Below are positions 44,239 to 52,830 of a DNA stretch of 64,000 nucleotides, piece by piece. The notes beneath the pieces are model-generated. The model did not search any database and had not been told where the DNA came from. It was given only the letters and a program-made list of their open reading frames with translations. The stretch lies in NCBI RefSeq assembly GCF_014196845.1, contig NZ_JACIEM010000004.1, positions 597,288 through 661,287 of the forward strand. The letters are read 5' to 3'. A program made the translations under genes and the position numbers. The stretch comes from Aurantimonas endophytica (lineage in GTDB: Bacteria > Pseudomonadota > Alphaproteobacteria > Rhizobiales > Rhizobiaceae). Every line of letters starts with the position of its first letter. Position 1 is the stretch's first letter.

Positions 44239-45046
44239 CCTCCGCACCGTCCGGGCCGACAAGCCCCCGCGCGTGCTGATCTACGGAAACGAGGGCGTCG
44301 GCAAGACCACGCTCGCGTCCGAATTCCCGAACCCCGTCTTTCTCCAGACCGAGGAAGGGACGCCGGGCGAGCTCGCGCTGCAGAGCTTCGGTGCCCTCGA
44401 CAGCTTCGGCGCCGTGATGGAGGCCATGGAGGCTCTCTACAACGACCCTCACGAGTTCCAGACCATGGTCCTCGACAGTGTCACGGCGCTGCAGCGCCTG
44501 GTCTTCGACGAGACGTGCCGGCGCGGCGACGAGCATGGCTCGGCCAAGGCCCGGATCGAGGACTTTGGCTACGGCAAGGGCTACGTCAACGCCAAGAACG
44601 TCCTGCGGGAGTTCCTGGAGGGCTGCAATCTGCTGCGCCGGGATCGTGGCATGGCGATCGTCATGATCGCCCACAGCGTCGTGACCAAGTTCGATGACCC
44701 GGAGACGGCCAGCTACGACCGCTACGAGATCGATCTCCACAAGCACCTGAACGGCGAGATCACCCGCGACCTCGACGCGATCCTGCTCCTCAAAAAGCCG
44801 GTCAACGTCAAAGGCGAGACCAAGCAGGGCGCCGTGTCGAAGAACGACAAGACCACGGCCCGGACCCGCGCCGAAGGCTCTGCCTCGACGGTGCTGATCC
44901 ACGGCGTCGGCAAGCCGGCATTCGTGGCGAAGAACCGCTACGGCCTGCCCGAGAGCATGCGGTTTGACCGCGGCGCGGGTTACGACGCGCTGGCTCAATA
45001 TCTCCCCAGAATCGGTAATTCAGCACCGGCCAAGGCCGCGGCTTAA
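44219..45046 (+). CDS. Phage RecA-like ATPase (Sak4/AAA_24 type)
   Basis: 275 residues from ATG 44219 with AGGAGGAG 6 nt upstream. Walker A is RVLIYGNEGVGKTTLASEFP, Walker B-like FQTMVLDSVTAL, and a RecA-like core extends to VKGETKQGAVSKN. Sak4-type proteins are small RecA-core ATPases that promote single-strand annealing with a phage SSB. The DUF669 gene directly downstream (12 nt) is the usual partner. Together with RusA and the Cas4-like nuclease it makes the phage recombination module. Confidence 0.88.
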   Translation: MAISLADLRTVRADKPPRVLIYGNEGVGKTTLASEFPNPVFLQTEEGTPGELALQSFGALDSFGAVMEAMEALYNDPHEFQTMVLDSVTALQRLVFDETCRRGDEHGSAKARIEDFGYGKGYVNAKNVLREFLEGCNLLRRDRGMAIVMIAHSVVTKFDDPETASYDRYEIDLHKHLNGEITRDLDAILLLKKPVNVKGETKQGAVSKNDKTTARTRAEGSASTVLIHGVGKPAFVAKNRYGLPESMRFDRGAGYDALAQYLPRIGNSAPAKAAA

Positions 45047-45058
45047 GGAGCGACGAAC

Positions 45059-45595
45059 ATGGTGAACATTGCTGGCTACAACGCCGCCGACCACGAGCCG
45101 ACCGGTGAATTCGAGCGGATCCCCGAGGGGCGCTACCACGCCGAGATCGTCAACTCGGAAGAGAAGGGGATCGGCGACAACGGCGGCAGCGGCGAGAAGA
45201 TCACGCTGACCTGGAAGATCATCACCGGCCCGCTGGAGGGCCGCCTGATCTGGCAGGACATCCTGCACGGCTACAACGTCCCGGGCGAGAAGGGCGACAA
45301 GACCCGCGACATCGCGGCCCGGCAGCTTTCGGCGGTGTGCCACGCCGTGGGCAAGCTCGCTCCGAAGGATACCGAAGAGCTGCACCACATCCCCTGCGAG
45401 GTCAGCTACGGGCCTCAGCGGAAGAACCCGCAGTACGACGAGGTGAAGGCCGTGAAGCCCCTTAACGGCGGCGCGGCGAGCGGTGGCGGTGGCGGTGCCG
45501 CGACCCGGTCCAGCTTTGGCGGTGGCAAGGCGCCCCCGGCGAACAACTCGGCACTGGCTGCGGCATCGGGCGGCGGGTGGCCGAAGCGGGCGTAG
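45059..45595 (+). CDS. DUF669 family protein, SSB-like recombination partner
   Basis: The 178-residue protein has the DUF669 core FERIPEGRYHAEIVNSEEKG, KITLTWKIITGPLEGRLIWQ, and AARQLSAVCHAVGKL. A Gly/Ser-rich flexible tail of about 40 residues ends in WPKRA, like the C-terminal tails of single-stranded DNA-binding proteins though without the acidic tip. It follows the Sak4-like gene by 12 nt. It likely coats single-stranded phage DNA during annealing. Confidence 0.85.
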   Translation: MVNIAGYNAADHEPTGEFERIPEGRYHAEIVNSEEKGIGDNGGSGEKITLTWKIITGPLEGRLIWQDILHGYNVPGEKGDKTRDIAARQLSAVCHAVGKLAPKDTEELHHIPCEVSYGPQRKNPQYDEVKAVKPLNGGAASGGGGGAATRSSFGGGKAPPANNSALAAASGGGWPKRA

Positions 45596-45687
45596 CTGAC
45601 GGCCGGGTGGCGATGAAGGCGTAGGAACCGACGCCACCCGGCACTTCCATCACGATCAGAAACACCGTCGCGAAGGAGCCTTCAGCG

Positions 45688-45987
45688 ATGACAGGAAATC
45701 TGTGCCCTGAAAAGGGAAAGCGGCCACGCCGTACTGGCTGGCTCAAGAACCCCAAGATGGCCCGCAAGGGCGAGACGATCGGCGGCGGCTGGTTCGTCTT
45801 CCGCAGGGGCGACGACACTGGCCGGATCAGGCCGGCTTGGTGGCCGTTCGAGTATGGCTCGCAGTGTGAGGCGCTGGCAGAGGCAAAGCGGCGTTCCGTG
45901 CTCCACCCCTCCTACCGCTTCGATGTAGTCGGCGTCGCGTACAGCGTCGTGTCTGCCGCCGTGGCCCAGATGGCGGAGGCGGCGTGA
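45688..45987 (+). CDS. Hypothetical phage protein
   Basis: 99 residues from ATG 45688 behind GAAGGAG. Tryptophan-rich core (WFVFRRGDDTGRIRPAWWPF) and basic N-terminus. It shares its stop region with the next start (TGATG). No family recognised. A 92-bp gap separates it from the DUF669 gene with no other feature seen. Confidence 0.6.
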   Translation: MTGNLCPEKGKRPRRTGWLKNPKMARKGETIGGGWFVFRRGDDTGRIRPAWWPFEYGSQCEALAEAKRRSVLHPSYRFDVVGVAYSVVSAAVAQMAEAA

Positions 45988-46232
45988 TGCGCATCATCGA
46001 CGACACCTTCGCCCCCATCGATACGGCGCCCCGAACAGGAACCCCGATCATCGTCGCGCACGAGGATGTGGGTGCCTTCGCCATGCGGTGGAACCAGGCT
46101 GCGACGAACGAGATGTTCGCGCCCGGCGCCATCGGGATGTGGGAAGCGACCGACTGCTCCATGACTTGGGCTGAGGCGCCCGGTCTAGGTCCGTCGCACT
46201 GGAAGCCCCTCGGCGACGGAGGGCTGAACTGA
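45987..46232 (+). CDS. Small DUF551-like phage protein
   Basis: 81 residues from ATG 45987 overlapping the previous stop. FAPIDTAPRTGTPIIVAHED near the start and LGPSHWKPLGDGGLN at the end match the general layout of DUF551-type phage proteins (start W/IxPIDTAPxDG, end HWMPLP). Function unknown. Its stop overlaps the nuclease ATG by one base. Confidence 0.65.
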   Translation: MRIIDDTFAPIDTAPRTGTPIIVAHEDVGAFAMRWNQAATNEMFAPGAIGMWEATDCSMTWAEAPGLGPSHWKPLGDGGLN

Positions 46233-47176
46233 TGGTCGCCATCCCCACAACGGCGCTTTCTCCTACCATCGCCGCGATCGATGCGGCGGTTGAGGCGGGC
46301 GCGATTCGTGACTTCGACCTGGTCATTCGCGGCAGTTCCATCGGCCGCCCCTGTGAGCGGCACCTCTGGTACCGCTTCCGCTGGGCTCACGCTCCGGAAG
46401 CATTCTCCGGCCGCATGCTCCGTCTGTTCGAGACGGGCCACCTCTACGAGCCGACGATCGTTGCCCACCTTCGCGCCGCAAGCGTCACGGTGGATGAGGT
46501 GGACCCGGAGACGGGCGAGCAATGGGAGGTGACCGCGCTCGATGGTCACTTCAAAGGTCACCTCGACGGCAAGGCCGTCGGGGTCTTGGAAGCAACTGTC
46601 ACGCCGCACCTCCTCGAAATCAAGACGCACAACTACAAGAGCTTCCAGCAGCTCAAGAAGGTCGGCGTCGCCGTGGCGAAGCCAGAGCATGTCGCGCAGA
46701 TGCAAGTTTACATGCACCTGTCGGGCCTGACTCGTGCCTTCTACCTCGCCAAGAACAAGAACGACGACGAGCTCTACGCCGAGCGGATCCACTACGACGC
46801 CGCGCAAGCCGGGGCGTTGATGGCCAAGGCTGAGAGGGTGCTGGAAGCACCGATGCCGCTGCCGAAGCTCTCGGAAGACCCGGCCTACTATCAGTGCCGC
46901 TTCTGCCCCTCCCACTCCCTATGCCACGCCAGCGAGCAGGCCCTGCGGAACTGCCGCACGTGCTGCTTCGCATCGCCGGTGCAAGGCGGTGACGCGGCGT
47001 GGCGTTGCTCGCGGCACGATCGCGATCTCTCCATCACTGACCAGCGATCCGGTTGCGCCAACCACGTCTTCATTCCGGGCCTCGTCGATGGCGAGCAAGT
47101 CGATACCGACGGACAGAACACGATCACCTATCGGATGAGGGATGGTTCGGAGTGGGTCGACGGGAGGGCTGCGTGA
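46232..47176 (+). CDS. Cas4/RecB-like PD-(D/E)XK nuclease with four-Cys cluster
   Basis: 314 residues. The nuclease triad is seen as GHLDGK (Asp112), LLEIKTHNYKSF (Glu129, Lys131) and the following QMQVYM motif. Cys41 (GRPCERHLWY) and Cys222/225/231 (QCRFCPSHSLC) reproduce the AddB/Cas4 4Fe-4S cysteine set. A second C-terminal Cys group (CRTCC) is present. Such proteins are 5'-3' or 3'-5' exonucleases. Beside Sak4-like and DUF669 genes it should supply the single strand for annealing. Confidence 0.88.
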   Translation: MVAIPTTALSPTIAAIDAAVEAGAIRDFDLVIRGSSIGRPCERHLWYRFRWAHAPEAFSGRMLRLFETGHLYEPTIVAHLRAASVTVDEVDPETGEQWEVTALDGHFKGHLDGKAVGVLEATVTPHLLEIKTHNYKSFQQLKKVGVAVAKPEHVAQMQVYMHLSGLTRAFYLAKNKNDDELYAERIHYDAAQAGALMAKAERVLEAPMPLPKLSEDPAYYQCRFCPSHSLCHASEQALRNCRTCCFASPVQGGDAAWRCSRHDRDLSITDQRSGCANHVFIPGLVDGEQVDTDGQNTITYRMRDGSEWVDGRAA

Positions 47177-49095
47177 TGCGGCCCCTCGTCGTCGACAGCT
47201 TCGCCGGCGGCGGCGGGGCGAGCACCGGGATTGAGATGGCGCTTGGCCGCTCGCCGGACATCGCCATCAACCACAACGCCGTAGCCCTCGCGATGCACCT
47301 CGCGAACCATCCTGACGCGCGGCACCTGTCGAAGAACATCTGGCAGGTGGACCCGCTCGAGGCCGTTGGAAACCGACCCGTCGGGCTCGCCTGGTTCTCG
47401 CCGGACTGCAAGCACTTCTCCAAGGCCAAGGGCGGCAAGCCGGTGAAGCGCAACATCCGCGATCTCGCATGGACCGTCGTCCTCTGGGCGAAGCGTGCGC
47501 GTCCGGCCGTGATCATCCTCGAGAACGTCGAGGAGTTCCAGACCTGGGGCCCGCTGATCGAGAACGAGAAGGGCGACTTCGTCCCGGATCCGGCGCGCCG
47601 CGGCGAGACGTTCAAGCTGTGGGTCGCCGACCTGAAACGCTGCGGCTACAAGGTCGAGGGGCGCGAACTGGTCGCCGCCGACTATGGCGCGCCAACGACC
47701 CGCAAGCGGTTTTTCCTGATCGCCCGGCGCGACGGGCTGCCAATCGTCTGGCCCGCGCCGACGCACGGCAAGCCTAGCGACCCCGACGTCGTCGCCGGAC
47801 GGAAACTGCCCTGGCGCTCGGCGGCCGAGATCATCGACTGGTCGCTGCCCTGCCCGTCGATCTTCGAGACGTCGGCCGAGATCATGGCGAAGCACGGCGT
47901 CCGCGCGGTGCGGCCGCTGGCGGAGGCGACGATGGCCCGGGTGGCGCGCGGCACGAAGCGCTACGTGCTCGACGCGGCCGAGCCCTACATCGTCAAGTTT
48001 CAGTCCGGCTCGACCGGCTCGCCCATCGACGCGCCACTGCCGACGGTAACCGCGAACAGCTTCCACAAGCGTCCCGGCGGCGCCGCGCCGGTCGGACTGG
48101 TGGTGCCAAGCGTGATCCGCGCCGACATGCACAGCGCCGCCGCGCGCAACGGCGTGCATGGCCCGGAGGAACCTCTCCGCACGGTGACGACGAACAACCC
48201 GTTCGCCATCGTAGCGCCGTCGCTGATGCCGCTGACGCACCAGGGCGGCGACCGCAACAACACGGTCGAGGAGCCGGTCCGGACGATCACCACCGCCCAT
48301 CGTGGCGAAATGGCGATGATCGCTCCCGTCCTAACTGCCGCGCAGCACGGCGGCTCGCTGCGCGGCGCCGACGAGCCGATGCGCACGATCGCCGCCTCGG
48401 ACAAGGACCAGCACGCGATCATTGCGCCGACGCTGGTGCAGACCGGCTACGGCGAGCGGGACGGCCAGACACCGCGATCGCTCGACATCGGCAAGCCACT
48501 CGGCACCGTGGTCGCCGGCGGCGCGAAACAGGCGCTGGTCGCCAACTTCCTCGCCCAGCACAATACCGGCGTCGTCGGCCATGACGCCCGCGAGCCGCTG
48601 TCGACGATCGTGCTGAAGGGCTGCACGCAAGGCGTCGTCGCCGCGCATCTGCAGAACATGCGCGGCAGCGACCGGCGCGACGCCCCTGTTGCTGAACCGG
48701 CCCGAACGGTCACAGCCGGTGGAGGGCACGCCGCGCTCGTCTCAGCCTTCATCGAAAAATACTACGGCGCCGGCATCGGTCAGCCGGTCGACGACCCATT
48801 CGCCACGGTCACCACGCGCGATCGCTTCGGCCTCGTCACGGTTGACGTCGCCGGCGAGCCATACGTCATCACCGACATCGGCCTGCGCATGCTGACCCCG
48901 CGCGAGCTGTTCCTCGCCCAGGGGTTCCCGCCCGAATACCAGATCGACGGCATCGTCCTCGACGGGAGGGTCCTGACCAAGAGCGACCAGATCTCGTGCG
49001 TCGGCAACTCGGTATGCCCGCCGCTCGCCGCAGCGCTTGTCGCCGCGAACTGCGCCCACCTCGCCGTAGAGCCGATGATGGAGGCGGCGGAATGA
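47176..49095 (+). CDS. Phage DNA (cytosine-5) methyltransferase with repeated target-recognition region
   Basis: 639 residues from ATG 47176 (GGGAGG upstream, 1-nt overlap with the previous stop). Motif I is VDSFAGGGGASTGIEMA, motif IV FSPDCKHFSKAKGG with catalytic Cys78, motif VI ILENVEEF, motif VIII RKRFFLIARR; the C-terminal FLAQGFPPEYQI and SCVGNSVCPPLA close the fold. Between VIII and IX lie about eight degenerate units of the form EPxRTVT every 35-50 residues (48025-48830), where the target-recognition domain should be. PDC instead of the usual PC before the catalytic Cys is a variant seen in phage enzymes. It likely protects phage DNA from host restriction. Confidence 0.9.
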   Translation: MRPLVVDSFAGGGGASTGIEMALGRSPDIAINHNAVALAMHLANHPDARHLSKNIWQVDPLEAVGNRPVGLAWFSPDCKHFSKAKGGKPVKRNIRDLAWTVVLWAKRARPAVIILENVEEFQTWGPLIENEKGDFVPDPARRGETFKLWVADLKRCGYKVEGRELVAADYGAPTTRKRFFLIARRDGLPIVWPAPTHGKPSDPDVVAGRKLPWRSAAEIIDWSLPCPSIFETSAEIMAKHGVRAVRPLAEATMARVARGTKRYVLDAAEPYIVKFQSGSTGSPIDAPLPTVTANSFHKRPGGAAPVGLVVPSVIRADMHSAAARNGVHGPEEPLRTVTTNNPFAIVAPSLMPLTHQGGDRNNTVEEPVRTITTAHRGEMAMIAPVLTAAQHGGSLRGADEPMRTIAASDKDQHAIIAPTLVQTGYGERDGQTPRSLDIGKPLGTVVAGGAKQALVANFLAQHNTGVVGHDAREPLSTIVLKGCTQGVVAAHLQNMRGSDRRDAPVAEPARTVTAGGGHAALVSAFIEKYYGAGIGQPVDDPFATVTTRDRFGLVTVDVAGEPYVITDIGLRMLTPRELFLAQGFPPEYQIDGIVLDGRVLTKSDQISCVGNSVCPPLAAALVAANCAHLAVEPMMEAAE

Positions 49096-49151
49096 GCCAA
49101 AACATGTCTCGCGCCATCATGACGCAGCGGCACGAGGTGCACGACAGCATT
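49092..49151 (+). pseudogene. N-terminal remnant of a phage SAM-dependent DNA methylase
   Basis: The ATG at 49092 overlaps the Dcm stop (ATGA) and begins MSQNMSRAIMTQRHEVHDS, the characteristic start of phage adenine-methylase-like proteins (MTQRxEPHDSLDFFPTPPWATRAL). Similarity ends after His-Asp-Ser, before the expected FPTPPW. The following 800 bp are occupied by an oppositely oriented gene. Confidence 0.55.
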
Positions 49152-49175
49152 CGGATCGACTGCGTAAGGAATGCG

Positions 49176-49997
49176 CTATCCACCTCCACCGCGTCGCTCG
49201 AGACGTCGGATCTCGGCCAACCTCAGGCGTTCAGGCTGAGTATAGAGCCGTTCGAGCAACGCACGGGTGAAATCCAAGAGATCTTCCGCGTCAATCTTCG
49301 TCAGCGTTCCTTGATGAGCGCCGTCGTTCCCGTCCTCTCGAATGCAATGGGAGAGCCCCTCCAGATCGCGGGGCAGTCTGCCGTTCTCAAAAAGCCAAGG
49401 AAGACGAAGCCCGAGGTCGCGACGAATTCGGCGGTTTGGCCCTCCCTCTTCATCCTCCGACGGCAAAAGCGGTCGGGTGGCCAAGTCAACGCATGCCCTG
49501 AACATCGCTCCAGCAGCGTTCCAACATTGGACCGCTACGGCAGTGGCACCCTCCCGGAAGACCTTCTCTATCTCGGGATCGACATATTCGGGGGGAGCCT
49601 CCGCACCCATGTCCTTAATGCTGACGTAGCCTTCGATTTGCACGACATGATCGAGGGAGCGACGCCCGTCGAGGGGGAAACCTCTTTCGAAAAGGGAATT
49701 ATCCTCGATATTCCGTTGACCGAGTATAAAGATCGTCGATCGCAAGCATCGACGGCACACACCGAAACCTTCGAAATATCTCTTCCACCTATATTCGAAC
49801 TTCGTCGGTGTTGCCGCGAGGACGTCAAAGGTCACTTGTCCAGCGTTGCACCTGGGGCAGTCGCCAACCAATTCATTCAACTCGAATCCTCCCGATGGCG
49901 TGGAGGCTGTCAGAGTGCAGTCCTCGACACAAGGGCAGCCCCTCCAGACTGGGGGGGCGTCATGATTGAGCCCGATAAGCCGCTCTTCACCGATCAT
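49176..49997 (-). CDS. DUF4145-domain cargo protein, opposite to phage transcription
   Basis: 273 residues from ATG 49997. The N-terminal part has three Cys pairs (GCPCVEDC, DCPRCNAG, GVCRRCLRS), probably zinc ribbons. The C-terminal part fits DUF4145: PEIEKVFREGATAVAVQCWN, AAGAMFRACVDLATRPLL, HCIREDGNDGAHQG and a closing helix. DUF4145 is common in defence-associated proteins and C-terminal of some restriction enzymes. It is the only minus-strand gene among rightward genes here, sits where a methylase has been lost, and has lower GC. It is likely a cargo or moron gene with its own promoter. Confidence 0.78.
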   Translation of the reverse strand: MIGEERLIGLNHDAPPVWRGCPCVEDCTLTASTPSGGFELNELVGDCPRCNAGQVTFDVLAATPTKFEYRWKRYFEGFGVCRRCLRSTIFILGQRNIEDNSLFERGFPLDGRRSLDHVVQIEGYVSIKDMGAEAPPEYVDPEIEKVFREGATAVAVQCWNAAGAMFRACVDLATRPLLPSEDEEGGPNRRIRRDLGLRLPWLFENGRLPRDLEGLSHCIREDGNDGAHQGTLTKIDAEDLLDFTRALLERLYTQPERLRLAEIRRLERRGGGG

Positions 49998-50330
49998 CTC
50001 ACGTCGACCGAGAACCTCAGCAGAGTGAGGTCGACGCACCTCGGTCAAGCGCATTTCGCAGGTACCGGTCCCTCGGGCAAGACCTGCCTCGAGTGCACGA
50101 AGTGGCAGATGCGCGACATGGACGATCGGCGCGTCGCGTACCGATACACCGGCGGCGACCGGCGCGGATGGCTCGCCATCGGCCCCGCCAAATGCACCCA
50201 CCCCATCCTCAACAAGGCCGATCGGCTCATCCCGGCAGACGCCGGCGCGTGCCGGTTCTTCGACCAATCCGACCTTCCGCCGGCAGCCTATCGCCGCGAC
50301 GGACGGTTCAAAAAGGAGACGAAGGCATGA
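49962..50330 (+). CDS. Cys-containing hypothetical phage protein
   Basis: 122 residues from ATG 49962 with a G-run upstream. The core is GKTCLECTKWQMRDMDDRRV, CTHPILNKADRLIPADAGAC and RFFDQSDLPPAAYRRDG; the Cys spacing suggests metal binding. Its first 36 nt overlap the start of the divergent DUF4145 gene, so the native N-terminus may have been altered by that insertion. The stop overlaps the next ATG. Confidence 0.68.
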   Translation: MIEPDKPLFTDHLTSTENLSRVRSTHLGQAHFAGTGPSGKTCLECTKWQMRDMDDRRVAYRYTGGDRRGWLAIGPAKCTHPILNKADRLIPADAGACRFFDQSDLPPAAYRRDGRFKKETKA

Positions 50331-51202
50331 TGCGCAAGATCGAAGTCTCGCCAGCCGACAAGCCAGCCGCCATCGAACCGGGCCCAGCGCCGATGCTGCA
50401 GTGGATCGACATTGAGCAGCTCGTCGTCGACGACAGCTATCAACGCGGCCTGCAGCGCAGCAACTGGACGGCCATCCGGCGTATCGCGAACGGCTTCCTC
50501 TGGTCGCGGTTCTCTCCGGTGTTTGTCGCGCCGATCGAGGGCGGAAAGTTCGCCATCATCGACGGCCAGCACCGCACCCACGCCGCGGCGATCTGCGGCT
50601 TCGAGCAGGTGCCGTGTCAGGTTGTCCAGATGGACCGGCAAGAGCAGGCCGCGAGCTTTGCGACCGTGAACGGCGCCGTCACCAAGGTGACGCTCTGGAA
50701 CATCTTCAAGGCTGCACTCACCGCCGGCGCGGAATGGGCCGTGGCATGCGACAAGGTTTGCCGCGACGCCGACTGCCGTCTCATGACGTCGAACGCACCG
50801 ACGGACGCGAAGAAGGCGGGCGAGATCTTTGCTATCGCGTTGGTCCGAGATCCCGTTCAGGCGGGCCATGGTGCGAGCGTCACGCTGGCTCTGTCCGGCG
50901 TCCGTCGATCTGAATTCGGCCAGGACGCCGAGGCCTACAACAACGAGATCCTGAAGCCCCTAATCGCGGCGGTCTGCGACCGGCCATGGCTCGCTAAGGC
51001 GGGCGTGGATCTCGCGCCGTTCATGGACGAGTTCGACATCTGGGCCGCGCTCGACCGCGCCGCCGACTTCGCCAAGCGGAAGCGACGCGAAGGTGCATCC
51101 GGGATTTCGCGCTACGACATTGCAGCGGCAGAGATCGGCGAGGGGCTCGACCGCGCCTTCCCGCAGCGCATGGCGCTCCCGAAGATCGGAGCGGCGGCAT
51201 GA
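50327..51202 (+). CDS. ParB/Srx-like domain phage protein
   Basis: 291 residues; two in-frame ATGs at 50327 and 50330. The ParB N-terminal-like core has WIDIEQLVVDDSYQRGLQRS, then FVAPIEGGKFAIIDGQHRTH with the GQHR motif that in this superfamily binds CTP or catalyses nuclease chemistry, and VPCQVVQMDRQEQAASFATV. The rest is helical. Such stand-alone proteins occur widely in phage early regions, where they act in DNA modification, partitioning or host takeover; which applies is unclear. Confidence 0.8.
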   Translation: MMRKIEVSPADKPAAIEPGPAPMLQWIDIEQLVVDDSYQRGLQRSNWTAIRRIANGFLWSRFSPVFVAPIEGGKFAIIDGQHRTHAAAICGFEQVPCQVVQMDRQEQAASFATVNGAVTKVTLWNIFKAALTAGAEWAVACDKVCRDADCRLMTSNAPTDAKKAGEIFAIALVRDPVQAGHGASVTLALSGVRRSEFGQDAEAYNNEILKPLIAAVCDRPWLAKAGVDLAPFMDEFDIWAALDRAADFAKRKRREGASGISRYDIAAAEIGEGLDRAFPQRMALPKIGAAA

Positions 51203-52830
51203 TCCAGGCACGCTATTACCAGACCGAAGCCGAGAACGCTGTTTTCGACTATTGGGCCGCCGGCGGCGGAAACGCCTTGGTCGACCTCGCCACCGGCACG
51301 GGGAAGTCCGTCGTCATGTCGAACGTGACGCGCCGGCTTCTCACTCAGTTCCCGCACATGCGGGTCCTGATGCTGACCCACGTCAAGGAGCTCGTGGAGC
51401 AGAACTTCCGCGCCGTGCTCCGCTCATGGCCGGATGCCCCGATCGGGCTCTACAGCGCCGGCCTCGGCAAACGGGACGCCCACCACCGCGTCACCTTCGC
51501 CTCGATCCAGTCCGTGTTCCGGAAGGCCAAAGCTCTCGGGCCGCGCGACCTGGTCCTTATCGACGAGGCGCATCTCGTGCCGACCAAGGGCGCCGGCATG
51601 TACCGCAAGCTGCTCGACGGCCTCGGCGAGATGGCCGACATGCGCGTATGCGGCTTCACCGCCACGCCGTTCCGGCTCGACAGCGGGCGCCTGGACGACG
51701 GCTCGGACCGGCTCTTCGACGATACGGTCTATTCCTACGGCATCGGGAAGGGGATCGAGGACGGATATCTTGCCCCGCTGATCTCCAAGGCATCGGCGTC
51801 AGAGATCGACGTGTCGAACGTTCAGCGCAGGGGCGGGGAGTTTGTGGCCGGGTCGCTCGAGGCGGCCGCAATGGATCATACCCTGATCGCCGCGGCAGTC
51901 GAGGAAACGATCCGCTATGGCGCCGACCGGCGGTCGTGGCTCGTGTTCTGCGCCGGCGTGAAGCATGCCGCGGCTGTCAGGGACGCGATGCGGCGCCGCG
52001 GCGTCATCGCTGAGATGGTGACGGGTGAGACACCACCAGGCGAGCGCGATCGGATCGTGCGGGACTTCCGCGAGGGCCGCGTCCGGTGCCTGACGAACGC
52101 GAACGTCTTGACCACCGGTTTCGACGCGCCAGGCACCGACCTGGTCGTGATGTTGAGATCGACGCTCTCGACCGGCCTCTACGTTCAGATCGTCGGCCGC
52201 GGGACAAGAATGGCGACGGGCAAGGAGAATTGCCTCGTCCTAGACTTCGCCGGCAACGTCAGGCGTCACGGTCCCGTCGACGCGGTCAGCATCATGCCGA
52301 AGGGTGGCGGCGGCAAGGATGATGACGGCCGAGCCACGGTCTCCGATGTCCGCGCGAAGGAATGCCCGCAGTGTGAGACGCTCGCCGCGCTGAATGCGCA
52401 GTCCTGCAAGGTCTGCGGCCACGAGTGGCCAAGGGATGAGAAGCCGCGCCATGAGGCGGAAGCGGACGGCACCAGCGGAATCCTGACCAGCGAGGCCGTA
52501 CCACCGCAGATGGTGCCGGTGGTCGATTGGCAATTCCGGCGCTGGACCAAGGTGGGAGCACCGGACTCCATCCGCGTCGATTACCTCGCCGGCCTGCAAC
52601 GATATCCAGAATGGATCCACCCAGAGCACGGCGGATATCCCGGTCGAAAGGCTGCGGAGTGGTGGGTCTTGCATGGCGGAGCCGCGCCATTTCCTAGCAC
52701 CGTCGATGAAGTAATGGCCCGGCAGGCGGAGTTGACGCCGCCGGCCACGATCTCGGTGAAGCCGTCGAAGCAGAACCCGAAGTTCACCGACATCGTCGGC
52801 CGGACCTTCGCGGAACGGAGGGCAGCGTGA
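51199..52830 (+). CDS. SF2 DEAH-box helicase with C-terminal zinc ribbon
   Basis: 543 residues. Motif I DLATGTGKSVVMS, Ia LTHVKELVEQN, II LVLIDEAHLV, III GFTATPFRLD, V TTGFDAPGTDLVV, VI QIVGRGTRMATG are all present. After the helicase core a CPQCETL...CKVCGHE zinc ribbon and a 140-residue C-terminal region follow. Phage helicases of this family unwind branched or duplex DNA at replication/recombination initiation. Overlaps by 4 nt with the ParB-like gene and by one base with the DnaA-like gene place it in the replication module. Confidence 0.92.
   Translation: MIQARYYQTEAENAVFDYWAAGGGNALVDLATGTGKSVVMSNVTRRLLTQFPHMRVLMLTHVKELVEQNFRAVLRSWPDAPIGLYSAGLGKRDAHHRVTFASIQSVFRKAKALGPRDLVLIDEAHLVPTKGAGMYRKLLDGLGEMADMRVCGFTATPFRLDSGRLDDGSDRLFDDTVYSYGIGKGIEDGYLAPLISKASASEIDVSNVQRRGGEFVAGSLEAAAMDHTLIAAAVEETIRYGADRRSWLVFCAGVKHAAAVRDAMRRRGVIAEMVTGETPPGERDRIVRDFREGRVRCLTNANVLTTGFDAPGTDLVVMLRSTLSTGLYVQIVGRGTRMATGKENCLVLDFAGNVRRHGPVDAVSIMPKGGGGKDDDGRATVSDVRAKECPQCETLAALNAQSCKVCGHEWPRDEKPRHEAEADGTSGILTSEAVPPQMVPVVDWQFRRWTKVGAPDSIRVDYLAGLQRYPEWIHPEHGGYPGRKAAEWWVLHGGAAPFPSTVDEVMARQAELTPPATISVKPSKQNPKFTDIVGRTFAERRAA

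Noticed and set aside
48996..50330. Plus-strand frame of 444 codons running under the DUF4145 gene
   Set aside because: Only its first 20 codons from 49092 (methylase remnant) and its last 123 codons from 49962 look like protein; the middle is antisense of the DUF4145 gene.
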